Source: Ruegeria meonggei
GTDB taxonomy: Bacteria; Pseudomonadota; Alphaproteobacteria; Rhodobacterales; Rhodobacteraceae
Assembly (NCBI RefSeq): GCF_900172215.1
Contig: NZ_FWFP01000005.1
Coordinates: 310,001 to 374,000 of the forward strand
DNA length: 64,000 nt
Reading direction: 5' to 3'
The first letter of the stretch is position 1. Each line of letters opens with the position of its first letter. This document shows positions 7,443-16,034 of the stretch, in pieces. The notes under the pieces were generated by a model. It saw nothing but the letters and a program-made list of their open reading frames with translations, was not told the origin of the DNA and did no database searches. Both the position numbers and the translations under genes were made by a program.

Positions 7443-9887
7443 ATGAAAACCCACGCACAGGCCGTTGTGATTGGAGGCGGGCTAGTCGGTTGCTCGATCC
7501 TCTACCATCTGGCCAAGCTTGGTTGGACCGATGTGGTCCTGCTGGAACGCGATGAGCTGACCTCGGGCTCGACCTGGCATGCGGCGGCTAACATTCACGG
7601 GTTGCACGACAACAACAACATCACCCGCATCCAGCATTATACGATGAACCTGTATAAAGAGCTGGAGAAGGAAACCGGGCAGGGTTGCGGCGTGTTTCAA
7701 TCCGGTTCCCTCTATCTGGCGCAAACTGAGGACCGCGAACATCAACTGCGTCTGCAGGAAGCCAAGGCCAAGTTCTATGGCCTGAACTTTTTTGAAGTCA
7801 GCCGCGAACAGGCGATGGAACTGCACCCGCTGGCGCAGTTCGACGATATCCGCTGCATCATGTTTGAACCCGATGGCGGCAATGTCGATCCGTCTGGCGT
7901 GACCATGGCCTATGCTGCTGGTGCCCGTGCGATGGGCGCCACGGTTGAGAGGTTTTGCCCAGTAATAGGGACTGAACAACAAACTGACGGATCCTGGATC
8001 GTGCGCACCGAAAAGGGCGAAATCCACACGCAATGGGTGGTGAATGCGGGTGGTCTGTGGGGCCGCGAGGTGGCCGCGCTGGCCGGGATCGAACTGCCTT
8101 TGCAACCGACCGAGCATCAGTATTTCGTCACCGAAACCATCGACGAGGTCGCCAATCTGGGCCGTCGCCTGCCCTCAATCGCCGACCGGGATGGTGAATA
8201 TTACTTCCGGCAAGAGGGCAACGGCCTGCTGATTGGTGCCTATGAAAAAGACATGCGGTTCTGGGCTGAAAACGGCACACCGCTGGATTTCGCCCATGAC
8301 CTGTTCCCCGATGACTTGGACCGCATCATGGAAAACGTCATACGCGCGACCGAACGCGTGCCGGTGGCCGCCACCGCGGGGGTTAAACGGGTGATCAACG
8401 GACCGATGATCTGGTCACCCGACGCGAATGCGATCTGGGGTCCAGTCCCGGAACTGCGGAACTATTTCTGCTGTACCGGCATCATTCCGGGCTTTTCGCA
8501 GTCCGGAGGTCTGGGCCTATTGTCGGCGCAATGGATGATTGAAGGCGAGCCGCAATACGACATGTTCGCCTGGGATCTGGCGCGGTTTGGGGATTGGGCG
8601 GACAAGGCCTTTACCAAATCTCGGGTCGAGGACGCCTATACCCACCGCTTTGCCATACATTTCCCGAACGAAGAACGCAGCGCCGGACGCCCGGCCCGCC
8701 TTCGCCCGGCCTATGAAATGCAAAAAGACATGGGATGCGTCTTTGGCCTGAACTGCGGCTGGGAACATCCGTTGTGGTTTGCGGAACAGCCTCACATGGT
8801 TGAGACCAACGGCTTTACCCGCCAGAACTGGTGGCAGCCGGTGGGCCAAGAAGCCCGGATGCTGCGTGAGACCGTCGGCATCATCGACATCTCAAACTTT
8901 GCCAACTACGTGGTCAAAGGACCGGGCGCGTATGACTGGCTGGATCAGCTGGTTGCCAACCAGGTGCCGACCCAAATCGGCCGATCCTGCCTGACACCGA
9001 TGATCTCGGTTCGTGGCGGCGTGGCGGGCGATTTCACCATCACCAAGGTTGCAGACGACGAATACATGATGATCGGGTCCGGCATGGCCGAACGCTATCA
9101 CCAACGGTTCTTCAACATGGTCGATCTGCCGGCAGGAACCACATTCGAAGTGGCCACCAACCGGATCGCCGGTTTCAACGTTGCTGGTCCAAAGTCCCGC
9201 GATCTGTTGCAACGGCTGACCAATGCGGATCTGTCCAATGATGGTTTCCGCTTCATGCGGTCCCGCACGATTGATGTCGCAGGCATAACCTGTCTGGCCA
9301 TCCGCGTCAGCTTTACCGGAGATCTCGGGTGGGAGCTGCACTGCGCCGAAGCCGATCAGATCAGGCTCTATTCCGAGTTATTGGAGGCCAGCAAAGCGTT
9401 CAACGGCGGCCCCGTCGGCGGCCGTGCGTTGGGGTCGTTGCGCATCGAAAAGGGTTATGGGTCGTGGGGTCGCGAATATTCTCAGGAATACTGGCCGCAC
9501 GAGGTCGGACTGGACGGTTTGATCAAGCTGGACAAGGAATTCCTGAACAAGGACGCTTATCTGGCCATCAAAGACACCCCCCCGCGCGAAGTTTTGTCGA
9601 TCTTTGAGGTTGCGGTAAATGAGGCCGATGCCTCGGGTGGTGAACCGATTTTCACCCCTGACGGCACGCCGGTCGGACGTGTGACATCAGGGGCGTATGG
9701 GTACTCGGTGGGGAAATCTCTGGCGATTGGTTATGCCGATCCAAAGGTCGCGCAGTCCGGCGATACCGTTGAGGTGTTTATCCTGGGCAAGCCGCATAAG
9801 GCCAAATTACTGGCTGAGCCGCCGTTTGATCCGGCAGGCCATCGCCTGCGCGGTATCAACGCGCCGGTGATGGAACCTGTCAAATGA
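7443..9887 (+). CDS. Dimethylglycine/sarcosine dehydrogenase-like flavoenzyme (DAO + GcvT)
   Basis: Probable oxidative N-demethylase passing the methyl group to tetrahydrofolate. 814 residues: an N-terminal FAD domain with VVIGGGLVGCSILYHLAKLG and the segment SGSTWHAAAN, whose His46 corresponds to the His that binds FAD covalently in dimethylglycine dehydrogenase; then an FAO_M linker and a GcvT-like folate domain from about 430 (RETVGIIDISNFA...GDLGWELH...RIEKGYGSWGREYS). An AGGAGG site precedes the ATG. The MmgE/PrpD gene overlaps its stop by 4 bases. With betB upstream, a role in glycine betaine breakdown is likely; sarcosine or another N-methyl substrate cannot be excluded. Confidence 0.82.
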   Translation: MKTHAQAVVIGGGLVGCSILYHLAKLGWTDVVLLERDELTSGSTWHAAANIHGLHDNNNITRIQHYTMNLYKELEKETGQGCGVFQSGSLYLAQTEDREHQLRLQEAKAKFYGLNFFEVSREQAMELHPLAQFDDIRCIMFEPDGGNVDPSGVTMAYAAGARAMGATVERFCPVIGTEQQTDGSWIVRTEKGEIHTQWVVNAGGLWGREVAALAGIELPLQPTEHQYFVTETIDEVANLGRRLPSIADRDGEYYFRQEGNGLLIGAYEKDMRFWAENGTPLDFAHDLFPDDLDRIMENVIRATERVPVAATAGVKRVINGPMIWSPDANAIWGPVPELRNYFCCTGIIPGFSQSGGLGLLSAQWMIEGEPQYDMFAWDLARFGDWADKAFTKSRVEDAYTHRFAIHFPNEERSAGRPARLRPAYEMQKDMGCVFGLNCGWEHPLWFAEQPHMVETNGFTRQNWWQPVGQEARMLRETVGIIDISNFANYVVKGPGAYDWLDQLVANQVPTQIGRSCLTPMISVRGGVAGDFTITKVADDEYMMIGSGMAERYHQRFFNMVDLPAGTTFEVATNRIAGFNVAGPKSRDLLQRLTNADLSNDGFRFMRSRTIDVAGITCLAIRVSFTGDLGWELHCAEADQIRLYSELLEASKAFNGGPVGGRALGSLRIEKGYGSWGREYSQEYWPHEVGLDGLIKLDKEFLNKDAYLAIKDTPPREVLSIFEVAVNEADASGGEPIFTPDGTPVGRVTSGAYGYSVGKSLAIGYADPKVAQSGDTVEVFILGKPHKAKLLAEPPFDPAGHRLRGINAPVMEPVK

Positions 9888-11236
9888 CCGATACTTTTGA
9901 CCGCGTCGCCGAATTTGCTCTGAACCGTTCCGCGGATACCATGCCCGACAGCGCCAAAGAGGCCGCAGCGCTGATGATGCTGGACACGATGGGCATTTTG
10001 ATCGCTTCGGGTCCGATGCAGGCCGGAGTGATCGCGCGCGACACAGCGGCGCTGCTATATGCCAGCACTGATCCAAATTATGGCACGCGGATGATGTTTG
10101 ATGGTCGCGCGGTCAGTCTGGCGGGGGCGGTCTATGCGGCGGCAACGCAAACCGACAATCTGGACGGGCATGACGGTTATAACCCAACCAAGGGTCATAT
10201 CGGCGTTGTGGTTCTGCCGACGCTGATCGCACTTGCTGAACATCGTCCTGCCCTGACCGGCCCCGAGGCGCTGGCCGCGGTGATTACAGGATATGAAATC
10301 GCCGGACGAGCCGGCTTGTCGCTGCATGCCTCCGTTAGCGGCTATCACACCTCAGGTGCGTGGAATGCGTTGGGCGTTGTGGCCATGGCGGCCCGGCTGC
10401 GCGGACACACGCCCGAGCAATTGCGGCAGGCTATGGGGATTGCTGAATATCACGGCCCGCGCAGCCAAATGATGCGCGAAATTGCGAACCCGACGATGCT
10501 GCATGATGGGTCGGGATGGGGTGCGCTGGTGGGCGTGTCCTCTGCCATTCTGGCCGAGCGCGGGTTTACCGGCGCCCCCGCCATCACCATAGAGGCCGCA
10601 GCGGCAGCCCCGCATTGGGACGATCTGGGTCAGTTTTGGCAGGTCGAACATCAATATGTGAAACCTTACCCAATCTGTCGCTGGGCCCATGCCGCCATCG
10701 ACGGGGTTCGCACGGTGATGCGCGACAATGATTTGACCCACGCTCAGATCCGGTCAGTTGACATCAACAGTTTCCACCAGGCCGCCTGCCTTTACGCAGG
10801 GCTGCCCGATACAACTTCGCAAGCCCAGTATTCCCTGCCTTTTGCTGTTGCGGTTCAGGCCATTTATGGCCGGATCGGGGTCGAACATATCTCAGGCACT
10901 GGTTTGGCCGACCCTGCAGTGGCGGATTGGCTGACTCGTATTCGCGTAGCCGAAAGCGACCGCCACACCCGGCGTTTTCCGCAGGGACGTTGGGCGGATG
11001 TTACCGTTGTCACCACCGATGGGCGCGTGTTTGAGTCGGGCGACGTCAATGCGCGCGGCGGTCCCGAAGCGCCGATGAACCGCGATGAGGTCATCGGCAA
11101 ATACACAGAATTTGCGGCCCCGGTGGTCGGTTCAAACCGTGCCGATGCGATCCGCAAGACCATCCTCGGCTGGGTCGACCCCGACACGCGGTATTCTGAC
11201 CTGTCAAATTTGATCTTTGACGGCCCAGAGGTGTGA
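9884..11236 (+). CDS. MmgE/PrpD family protein
   Basis: 450 residues of the MmgE/PrpD fold, whose members include 2-methylcitrate dehydratase and cis-aconitate decarboxylase. Visible family features: an N-terminal helical domain with LMMLDTMGILIASGP, then YAAATQTDNLDGHDGYNPTKGHIG with the conserved D..D.....HIG active-site region, and HQYVKPYPICRWAHAAID. The start overlaps the stop of the DMGDH-like gene (ATGA), so translation is coupled and the two probably serve one pathway. The substrate is unknown, and a dehydratase in an N-methyl amine pathway is unexpected. Confidence 0.8.
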   Translation: MTDTFDRVAEFALNRSADTMPDSAKEAAALMMLDTMGILIASGPMQAGVIARDTAALLYASTDPNYGTRMMFDGRAVSLAGAVYAAATQTDNLDGHDGYNPTKGHIGVVVLPTLIALAEHRPALTGPEALAAVITGYEIAGRAGLSLHASVSGYHTSGAWNALGVVAMAARLRGHTPEQLRQAMGIAEYHGPRSQMMREIANPTMLHDGSGWGALVGVSSAILAERGFTGAPAITIEAAAAAPHWDDLGQFWQVEHQYVKPYPICRWAHAAIDGVRTVMRDNDLTHAQIRSVDINSFHQAACLYAGLPDTTSQAQYSLPFAVAVQAIYGRIGVEHISGTGLADPAVADWLTRIRVAESDRHTRRFPQGRWADVTVVTTDGRVFESGDVNARGGPEAPMNRDEVIGKYTEFAAPVVGSNRADAIRKTILGWVDPDTRYSDLSNLIFDGPEV

Positions 11237-11290
11237 TGCTGCCTGGACCCGGACAAAGCCACTCTCCCCGGTTAGCGGAGATCTGCCCTG

Positions 11291-12544
11291 TTACTCCTGC
11301 CCCAGTGTCGCGAATAGGTCGGCAATCCTTTGTCGCGTTTCCGCGCTGTCCTGAAGCAGCTGCGTCGCGTCTGCCAAGGGCTTTTCAGGTAGCCGAGACG
11401 GCAAAGCCATCAGGCCTTGGGTGGCCTGCATAACCCGGCCGTATTTCAGGTCATCCAACGCGTCGCCCTGATCAGGCTGATCCGCCAGCCAGAACAACCT
11501 GTTCGCCGTATCCAATTGCCCCAAATTGTGCAACAATTCGCCCGCTGCACTGAACTCTCGCGTCGCCATCAGTGCTTCGACACGCATCGATACCGCCGTG
11601 GCCGAGAGGTCATCGTCCAGTTCCAGGATGGCCTGATGCGGGCGCTGATCCAGCAGGGCCGCTTTTGCGCGCAGCCGGGCTCGCTCTCCCCTTCGGAGCC
11701 TGTCTTGTGGACGTTTTGCCAAAGACAGGGTCTGTTTCGAGAACCCCAGCGACGACAACCTGTCCGCCACAGCAATGGCAGAATCTGTCGTCAGTGCCTG
11801 AGACGACCTGGGCGGCAAAGTCAAAACACGCCGCAGAAACGTCTCGTCATCGGCCCGTTCGGTCAGGATCAGCACCACACGATTCAGCGCCTCCGCGTTT
11901 TCAGCTTCCATCGGCAGGTCTGTTGCCAAATCCATCGCGGCATCAAATTCCTGCCCCAGGCTCAGGGCAAGGGTATGGGTTCGCCGCATCACCGGGCCAA
12001 TGTTGGATCTGCGAAACTCAACCGTGTAGGATTCGGCCAGGTCGATCTCTTGCGCAGACACGGCACCGCGGTCGGTCCAGCGCTTGTCGACCAGACGTGC
12101 CAGCGCCAGCGGGGCTTCCAGCGCCGCCCCTGATGCAGAAAGTACTTCGGTTAGCAGGGCCTCGGTCCTTGGGCCATTCCCCTCGACCTTGGCAACTTTG
12201 GCCTTGGACTGGGTTACGGCCGGGCTGGTCTGGGTTTTGATCCGGTCAACCGACCGCAAAACACGGCGGGCAGCCTCAAGTTTTTGCGCTTTTACGAAAA
12301 GGTCCGAAAGCCCGGGCCCCACGTGTCGACGCAGATGATCCGGCAGGCGCGCAAATGCCTGTTCAATAGCGATCAGGTTGGCATCGTCCCGTAGGTTGCC
12401 TTCAGTCAACGAGGCCCATAACGCGACGTCGCTATCGCAACGCTGGAGGTCCGCGAACGGGTTATGGTCTGTCAATGGATCCTTATCCAGCACCCGGGCA
12501 ATGGCCGCAATCCGGTCCGTTTCGGACGTCTTCTCTCCTAACAA
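11291..12544 (-). CDS. Helical-repeat protein of flagellar locus, probably missing its N-terminus
   Basis: 417 residues if begun at a TTG at 12544; the frame stays open to about 12584 without a good start or ribosome-binding site. The sequence is almost entirely amphipathic helices with Ala/Leu spacing like TPR or other alpha-solenoid proteins, with no signal peptide in the remaining part. It faces the fliF remnant head to head, and its 5' end runs straight into the point where fliF homology begins. The simplest reading is that a deletion removed the 5' ends of both genes. Function unknown; related roseobacter flagellar blocks carry large uncharacterised genes of this sort, from memory. Confidence 0.6.
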   Translation of the reverse strand: MLGEKTSETDRIAAIARVLDKDPLTDHNPFADLQRCDSDVALWASLTEGNLRDDANLIAIEQAFARLPDHLRRHVGPGLSDLFVKAQKLEAARRVLRSVDRIKTQTSPAVTQSKAKVAKVEGNGPRTEALLTEVLSASGAALEAPLALARLVDKRWTDRGAVSAQEIDLAESYTVEFRRSNIGPVMRRTHTLALSLGQEFDAAMDLATDLPMEAENAEALNRVVLILTERADDETFLRRVLTLPPRSSQALTTDSAIAVADRLSSLGFSKQTLSLAKRPQDRLRRGERARLRAKAALLDQRPHQAILELDDDLSATAVSMRVEALMATREFSAAGELLHNLGQLDTANRLFWLADQPDQGDALDDLKYGRVMQATQGLMALPSRLPEKPLADATQLLQDSAETRQRIADLFATLGQE

Positions 12545-12558
12545 CTCAAGCGCCCTTA

Positions 12559-13431
12559 GGGGCCGGAAATGCGGTGGTAGAGGTCAGCGTCGATACCGTG
12601 ACCAAGACGGAATCGATCCGCGAACGTCGCTTTGACCCAAAAGGGCGTGTCGCCATCAGTACCGATGTCGAGGAGCGATCAGACAGCGCCCGCAACCAGT
12701 CTTCGGATGTCACGGTGGCCTCGAACCTGCCTGATGGGGATGGGGCTGGTGGGGACGAGTCCAATTCCAATGCCACTGAAACCCGCGAACGGATAAACTA
12801 TGAGGTCTCGGAAACCGAGCTTGAGGTGCATAACGCTCCGGGCGCGATCAAACGACTGACGGTTGCGGTTCTGGTCAACGGAACGCGCGCAGTAGATGCC
12901 GCCGGGGCCGAAACTTTTGTACCGATGCCCAAGGCCGAGATGGGCGCTCTGAAAGAGCTGGTCGCTTCGGCGGTGGGGTTTGATGCGGATCGGGGGGATG
13001 TCATCACCCTGAAATCACTGGACCTGCCGGTGGTCGAACCGGAAGGCACCGTGGCATCATCGTCGATCTGGCAAAAAATGCATTTCGACGCAATGTCCCT
13101 GATCCAGATCACGGTTCTGGCCATTGTTTCGCTGGTTCTGGGCCTGTTCGTGGTCCGCCCAATACTGACGAAACCGACCTTGGCGCCAGCGCTACTGCCT
13201 GCGGACAATGCGCCCGAGCCCGAATCCTACCTGACCGGCGAAATTGCGTCTGAGGACAGCGGGCAATTCACATCCTTGCCCGGAAGTGCGGCCGCTGGGG
13301 CCGTTCCGGTGCTGGCCGCGCAATCCGGTGCCGATCCGGTTGATCGGTTGCGGGCGATGATCGGTGACAAGCAGGAAGAGACCGTCGAGATCCTGCGCAG
13401 TTGGCTCGAAGAAGGTGAGGAGCGTGTGTGA
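12559..13431 (+). pseudogene. fliF: Flagellar MS-ring protein FliF, 5'-truncated remnant
   Basis: Only the C-terminal half of FliF (family length about 550) is present. Homology starts near GAGNAVVEVSVDTVTKTE and continues through the periplasmic beta-collar region, the second membrane helix (MSLIQITVLAIVSLVLGLFVV), and the cytoplasmic FliG-binding tail ending VEILRSWLEEGEERV. The N-terminal membrane helix and ring-building domains are absent, and the DNA to the left encodes another gene on the opposite strand. The open frame extends back to an ATG at 12475 inside that gene but those residues are not FliF. No MS ring could form from this product. The next gene overlaps by one base (TGATG). 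Confidence 0.85.
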
Positions 13432-14027
13432 TGTCGATAGCCCATCTTCTTGAGGATTTCACGCTGCAGTCTGGAGGCGGCAAGTTGCACTTGCTGGACG
13501 AAGACGCGCTGGAGGAACAGCGCCTGGCCTCCTTTGAACAAGGATATAGCGCCGGTTGGGAAGACGCGGTTCAGGCGCAGGAGCAAAGCCGCGGGCAGGT
13601 CTCGGCCGAGCTGGCCAAGTCGCTTGAGGACATGTCCTTTACCTACCACGAAGCGGTCACCCGGATGAGCCTGTCGTTGGAACCGATGTTCAATAGCCTG
13701 GTCAACGTAGTCCTGCCTGAGACTTTGGAGAGCGGCTTTGCCACCCGGCTGGTCGAACAACTGGTCGACATGGCGCGCGACCAGCTGGGTCAGCCGATGC
13801 AGATTTTCGTTCCCATAGGCCGCGCGGGTGAGGTTGAGGCGATGGTGCCCCAGGATCTGTCCGCGCCCACCCAAGTGATCGAGGATCCTGCGTTAGAGGC
13901 AGGGCAGGCCAGGCTACAGGTCGGCACTTCCCAACGAGAAGTTGATTGCAGTGGTCTGCTGGCCTCGGTCGCCGGGGCATTCGACGCATATGTATTTGAG
14001 GCAAAAGAGGCAGCGAACGATGAGTGA
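13431..14027 (+). CDS. fliH: FliH-like flagellar export protein
   Basis: 198 residues from the ATG at 13431, which overlaps the fliF stop by one base and has GAGGAG upstream. The N-terminal part has the FliH hallmark of regularly spaced aromatic/Gly residues (FEQGYSAGWEDA) followed by a helical stalk and a C-terminal domain. FliH regulates the FliI ATPase and docks it to the export gate via FliN. Its position between fliF and fliN supports this. The assignment rests on the repeat motif and position, as FliH proteins diverge strongly. It overlaps fliN by 8 bases. Confidence 0.72.
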   Translation: MSIAHLLEDFTLQSGGGKLHLLDEDALEEQRLASFEQGYSAGWEDAVQAQEQSRGQVSAELAKSLEDMSFTYHEAVTRMSLSLEPMFNSLVNVVLPETLESGFATRLVEQLVDMARDQLGQPMQIFVPIGRAGEVEAMVPQDLSAPTQVIEDPALEAGQARLQVGTSQREVDCSGLLASVAGAFDAYVFEAKEAANDE

Positions 14028-14307
14028 TCCACAGACCCCGAAACCCGACAAGGCAAACCCGTTTGAGGCTGTTCCGATCGAAGTCACGGTCTCGGTCGGA
14101 CGGGCAAGGCCGTTGATTCGTGATTTGCTGAACATGGGTGAAAACGCCGTGCTGACGCTGGACAAAAGGATCGAAGACCCGGTCGATCTGTATGTGGGTG
14201 ATCAACTGGTCGCTTGCGGCCTTCTGGAAGAGATGGAGGGTGATCAGGCCGGGCAGCTTGCGGTGCGTCTGACCGAAATTACGGACCTGCAGAACGGGAT
14301 AGGTTGA
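14020..14307 (+). CDS. fliN: Flagellar motor switch protein FliN
   Basis: 95 residues from the ATG at 14020, a start chosen because it falls in an ATGAGTGA overlap with fliH. It is a single SpoA domain: EVTVSVGRARPLIRDLLNMGENAVLTLDK, then DLYVGDQLVACGLLEE and RLTEI near the end, as in FliN C-ring proteins. It should form the lower C-ring and bind FliH. FliM and FliG are not in the window. The stop overlaps fliP (TGATG). Confidence 0.88.
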   Translation: MSDPQTPKPDKANPFEAVPIEVTVSVGRARPLIRDLLNMGENAVLTLDKRIEDPVDLYVGDQLVACGLLEEMEGDQAGQLAVRLTEITDLQNGIG

Positions 14308-15038
14308 TGCGGTCTCTGCTGTGGCTGGTCGTGGTGCTTGGGGCTCTGACCCCCTCATTTGTTGCGGCGCAGGACTTGTCGCTGTCGCTGGGTGAGGGGG
14401 GATCGATCTCGGCACGAAGCATTCAGTTGATCTTGCTGATTACTGTGCTCAGCCTGGCACCGGGGCTGGCGATCATGATCACCTGCTTTCCGTTCCTGAT
14501 CACGGTTCTGGCCATTTTGCGGCAAGGCATCGGGTTGCAGCAATCACCGCCCAATATGCTGATCGTCAGCCTGGCGATGTTCCTGACCTATTTCATTATG
14601 GAACCGGTTTTTACCGAGGCCTGGACAACCGGCATCAGGCCGATGGTTGAAGAAACCATGGAGGTCGAACCGGCGCTGGAAATCGCCATCCGACCGTTCC
14701 GCGCCTTTATGGCCGCACGGCTGGACGCCGACACGTTTCATTCCATGGCTGCCTTACGCCCGGGCGGAGAGGCGATCGTGCTGTCTGAAGAAGCACCCCT
14801 GTCGATTCTGATGCCCTCGTTCATGCTGTCCGAAATTGCCCGTGCCTTTCAGATCGGTTTTCTGATCTTTCTTCCTTTCCTGATCATCGATCTGGTGGTG
14901 GCGGCGGTGTTGATGTCGATGGGTATGATGATGGTCCCGCCCGCAACGGTCTCTTTGCCGTTCAAGCTGGCGTTCTTTGTCATCGCTGATGGCTGGTCGC
15001 TGATCGCCGGAGCCCTTGTGCGCAGCTATATGACCTGA
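14307..15038 (+). CDS. fliP: Flagellar type III export gate protein FliP
   Basis: 243 residues, full family length. A cleavable signal peptide (about 1-20, ending FVAAQ) is followed by membrane helices including LAPGLAIMITCFPFLITVLAILRQ, the FliP signature, QSPPNMLIVSLAMFLTYFIM, and the paired C-terminal helices LPFLIIDLVVAAVLMSMGMMMVPP. The gene is intact, but it is the last flagellar gene of the block: no fliQ, fliR or flhB follows, and about 380 bases of mostly empty DNA come next. With fliF broken upstream, it is probably no longer under selection for motility. Confidence 0.92.
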   Translation: MRSLLWLVVVLGALTPSFVAAQDLSLSLGEGGSISARSIQLILLITVLSLAPGLAIMITCFPFLITVLAILRQGIGLQQSPPNMLIVSLAMFLTYFIMEPVFTEAWTTGIRPMVEETMEVEPALEIAIRPFRAFMAARLDADTFHSMAALRPGGEAIVLSEEAPLSILMPSFMLSEIARAFQIGFLIFLPFLIIDLVVAAVLMSMGMMMVPPATVSLPFKLAFFVIADGWSLIAGALVRSYMT

Positions 15039-15365
15039 GTTGCCAATTGGCCAAAAATGCAGGTTCCGCGGATCAGAATTTTATCTGGAGGTGACCTTGG
15101 GAGTTCAGATAAACGTGGCCGCTGACGCAGCAGTCTTTTCGACTTCATGTCTCGCTCGATTGACGAGCAAATGGAACAATACCTGGAGCGGGCCGTGGAA
15201 TGCGACGGAGAGTTTTAGGCCCTGAATGGACCACTCAAAAGCTTAGAGAAGTTGCTGACTTTGCCTCTCGAACGAGATTACAAGCAGGACGCCGAACGAG
15301 CGCGGAAGGTATTGGTCAAGCGTTTCGGCCGCTGGTCTGAGCCGTACTAGAGCCAAGCGGTTGAA
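15039..15365. other. Gene-poor stretch after the flagellar block
   Basis: Between fliP and the mlaC terminator there is no intact gene. The one coding-like trace is the interrupted small frame at 15147-15350 listed separately. The first hundred bases show nothing I can interpret. This is probably the scar left where the rest of the flagellar locus was lost. Confidence 0.5.
15147..15350 (+). pseudogene. Small open frame interrupted by an in-frame amber codon
   Basis: From the ATG at 15147 a frame of 67 codons runs to a TAG at 15348, broken only by a TAG at codon 24 (15216-15218). Both halves read like one charged helical protein: MSRSIDEQMEQYLERAVE before the stop, and KSLEKLLTLPLERDYKQDAE then KVLVKRFGRWSEPY after it. 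There is no clear ribosome-binding site. I do not recognise the family; it could also be chance. Confidence 0.35.
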
Positions 15366-15398
15366 AAACCGCCGCGTAACACAATTGCGCAGCGGTTT
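15366..15398 (-). terminator. Hairpin terminator of the mla operon
   Basis: An 11-bp stem with one mismatch (AAACCGCCGCG and CGCAGCGGTTT) and an 11-base loop. On the minus strand it is followed by a run of five T, and it lies 22 bases after the mlaC stop. Confidence 0.65.
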
Positions 15399-15419
15399 CT
15401 TGGTGCCATCGTCAGCGGT

Positions 15420-16034
15420 TCAGGTGACCTTGTTTCGGTTCATATCCTTGATCAGGCGGTTCAGGTCTCCACCGCGTGCGTCCAGCATCGCGCCAACCTC
15501 GGTGCGTTCGGTCAGCAGCATATTCACCCCTTCGATGAACATGTTGAAGAACTTGTCGCGCCCCGACTTGTCCGAAACCAGGAACGTAACCTCGAACGGA
15601 GAGGAACCCTGCAGTTTGACCGATGTACGAACCTCGTAACCGGCCTTGATCTTGCGGGCATTGCGCACCGTAACCTCGCCACCGATAAATTCGCGGAAAC
15701 GCCGGCCGTATTTGTTTGAGATATAGCCCTGAAATGCCTTGGTGAACTGTTTCAATTGTGAGGGGCTGGCCGAGCGGCCGTCTGCCCCCAGCACATAGCG
15801 CGCCATGATAGGCACATCGGCATATTGCACGAAGATTTTCTCGAAGTCGCGCAGCATGGATTTTTCGGATTTGCCTGTGGCGATCACGCGGTTGATGTCG
15901 TCAACAACACTGACCACCAGCGCCTTGGCGCTGGCTTCGGTTTGCGCAAACGCGGGCAGGGGAAGGGCGGAAAGTGCCAAACCAGCAATGCCGGTCGCAA
16001 CAAAACCGCGTCGATTCAGATGGTTACTCTGCAT
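15420..16034 (-). CDS. mlaC: MlaC-family phospholipid-binding periplasmic protein
   Basis: 204 residues. The start carries a Tat-type signal (NRRGFVATG followed by a hydrophobic stretch and cleavage near AFAQ). The mature part is the MlaC/Ttg2D fold (FVQYADVPIMARYVLG, FTKAFQGYISNKYGRRFREF), which ferries phospholipids between the outer-membrane MlaA complex and the inner-membrane MlaFEDB transporter. It overlaps the end of mlaA by 11 bases, so the two are cotranscribed. mlaFED are not in the window. A Tat rather than Sec signal is a mild oddity. Confidence 0.88.
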   Translation of the reverse strand: MQSNHLNRRGFVATGIAGLALSALPLPAFAQTEASAKALVVSVVDDINRVIATGKSEKSMLRDFEKIFVQYADVPIMARYVLGADGRSASPSQLKQFTKAFQGYISNKYGRRFREFIGGEVTVRNARKIKAGYEVRTSVKLQGSSPFEVTFLVSDKSGRDKFFNMFIEGVNMLLTERTEVGAMLDARGGDLNRLIKDMNRNKVT

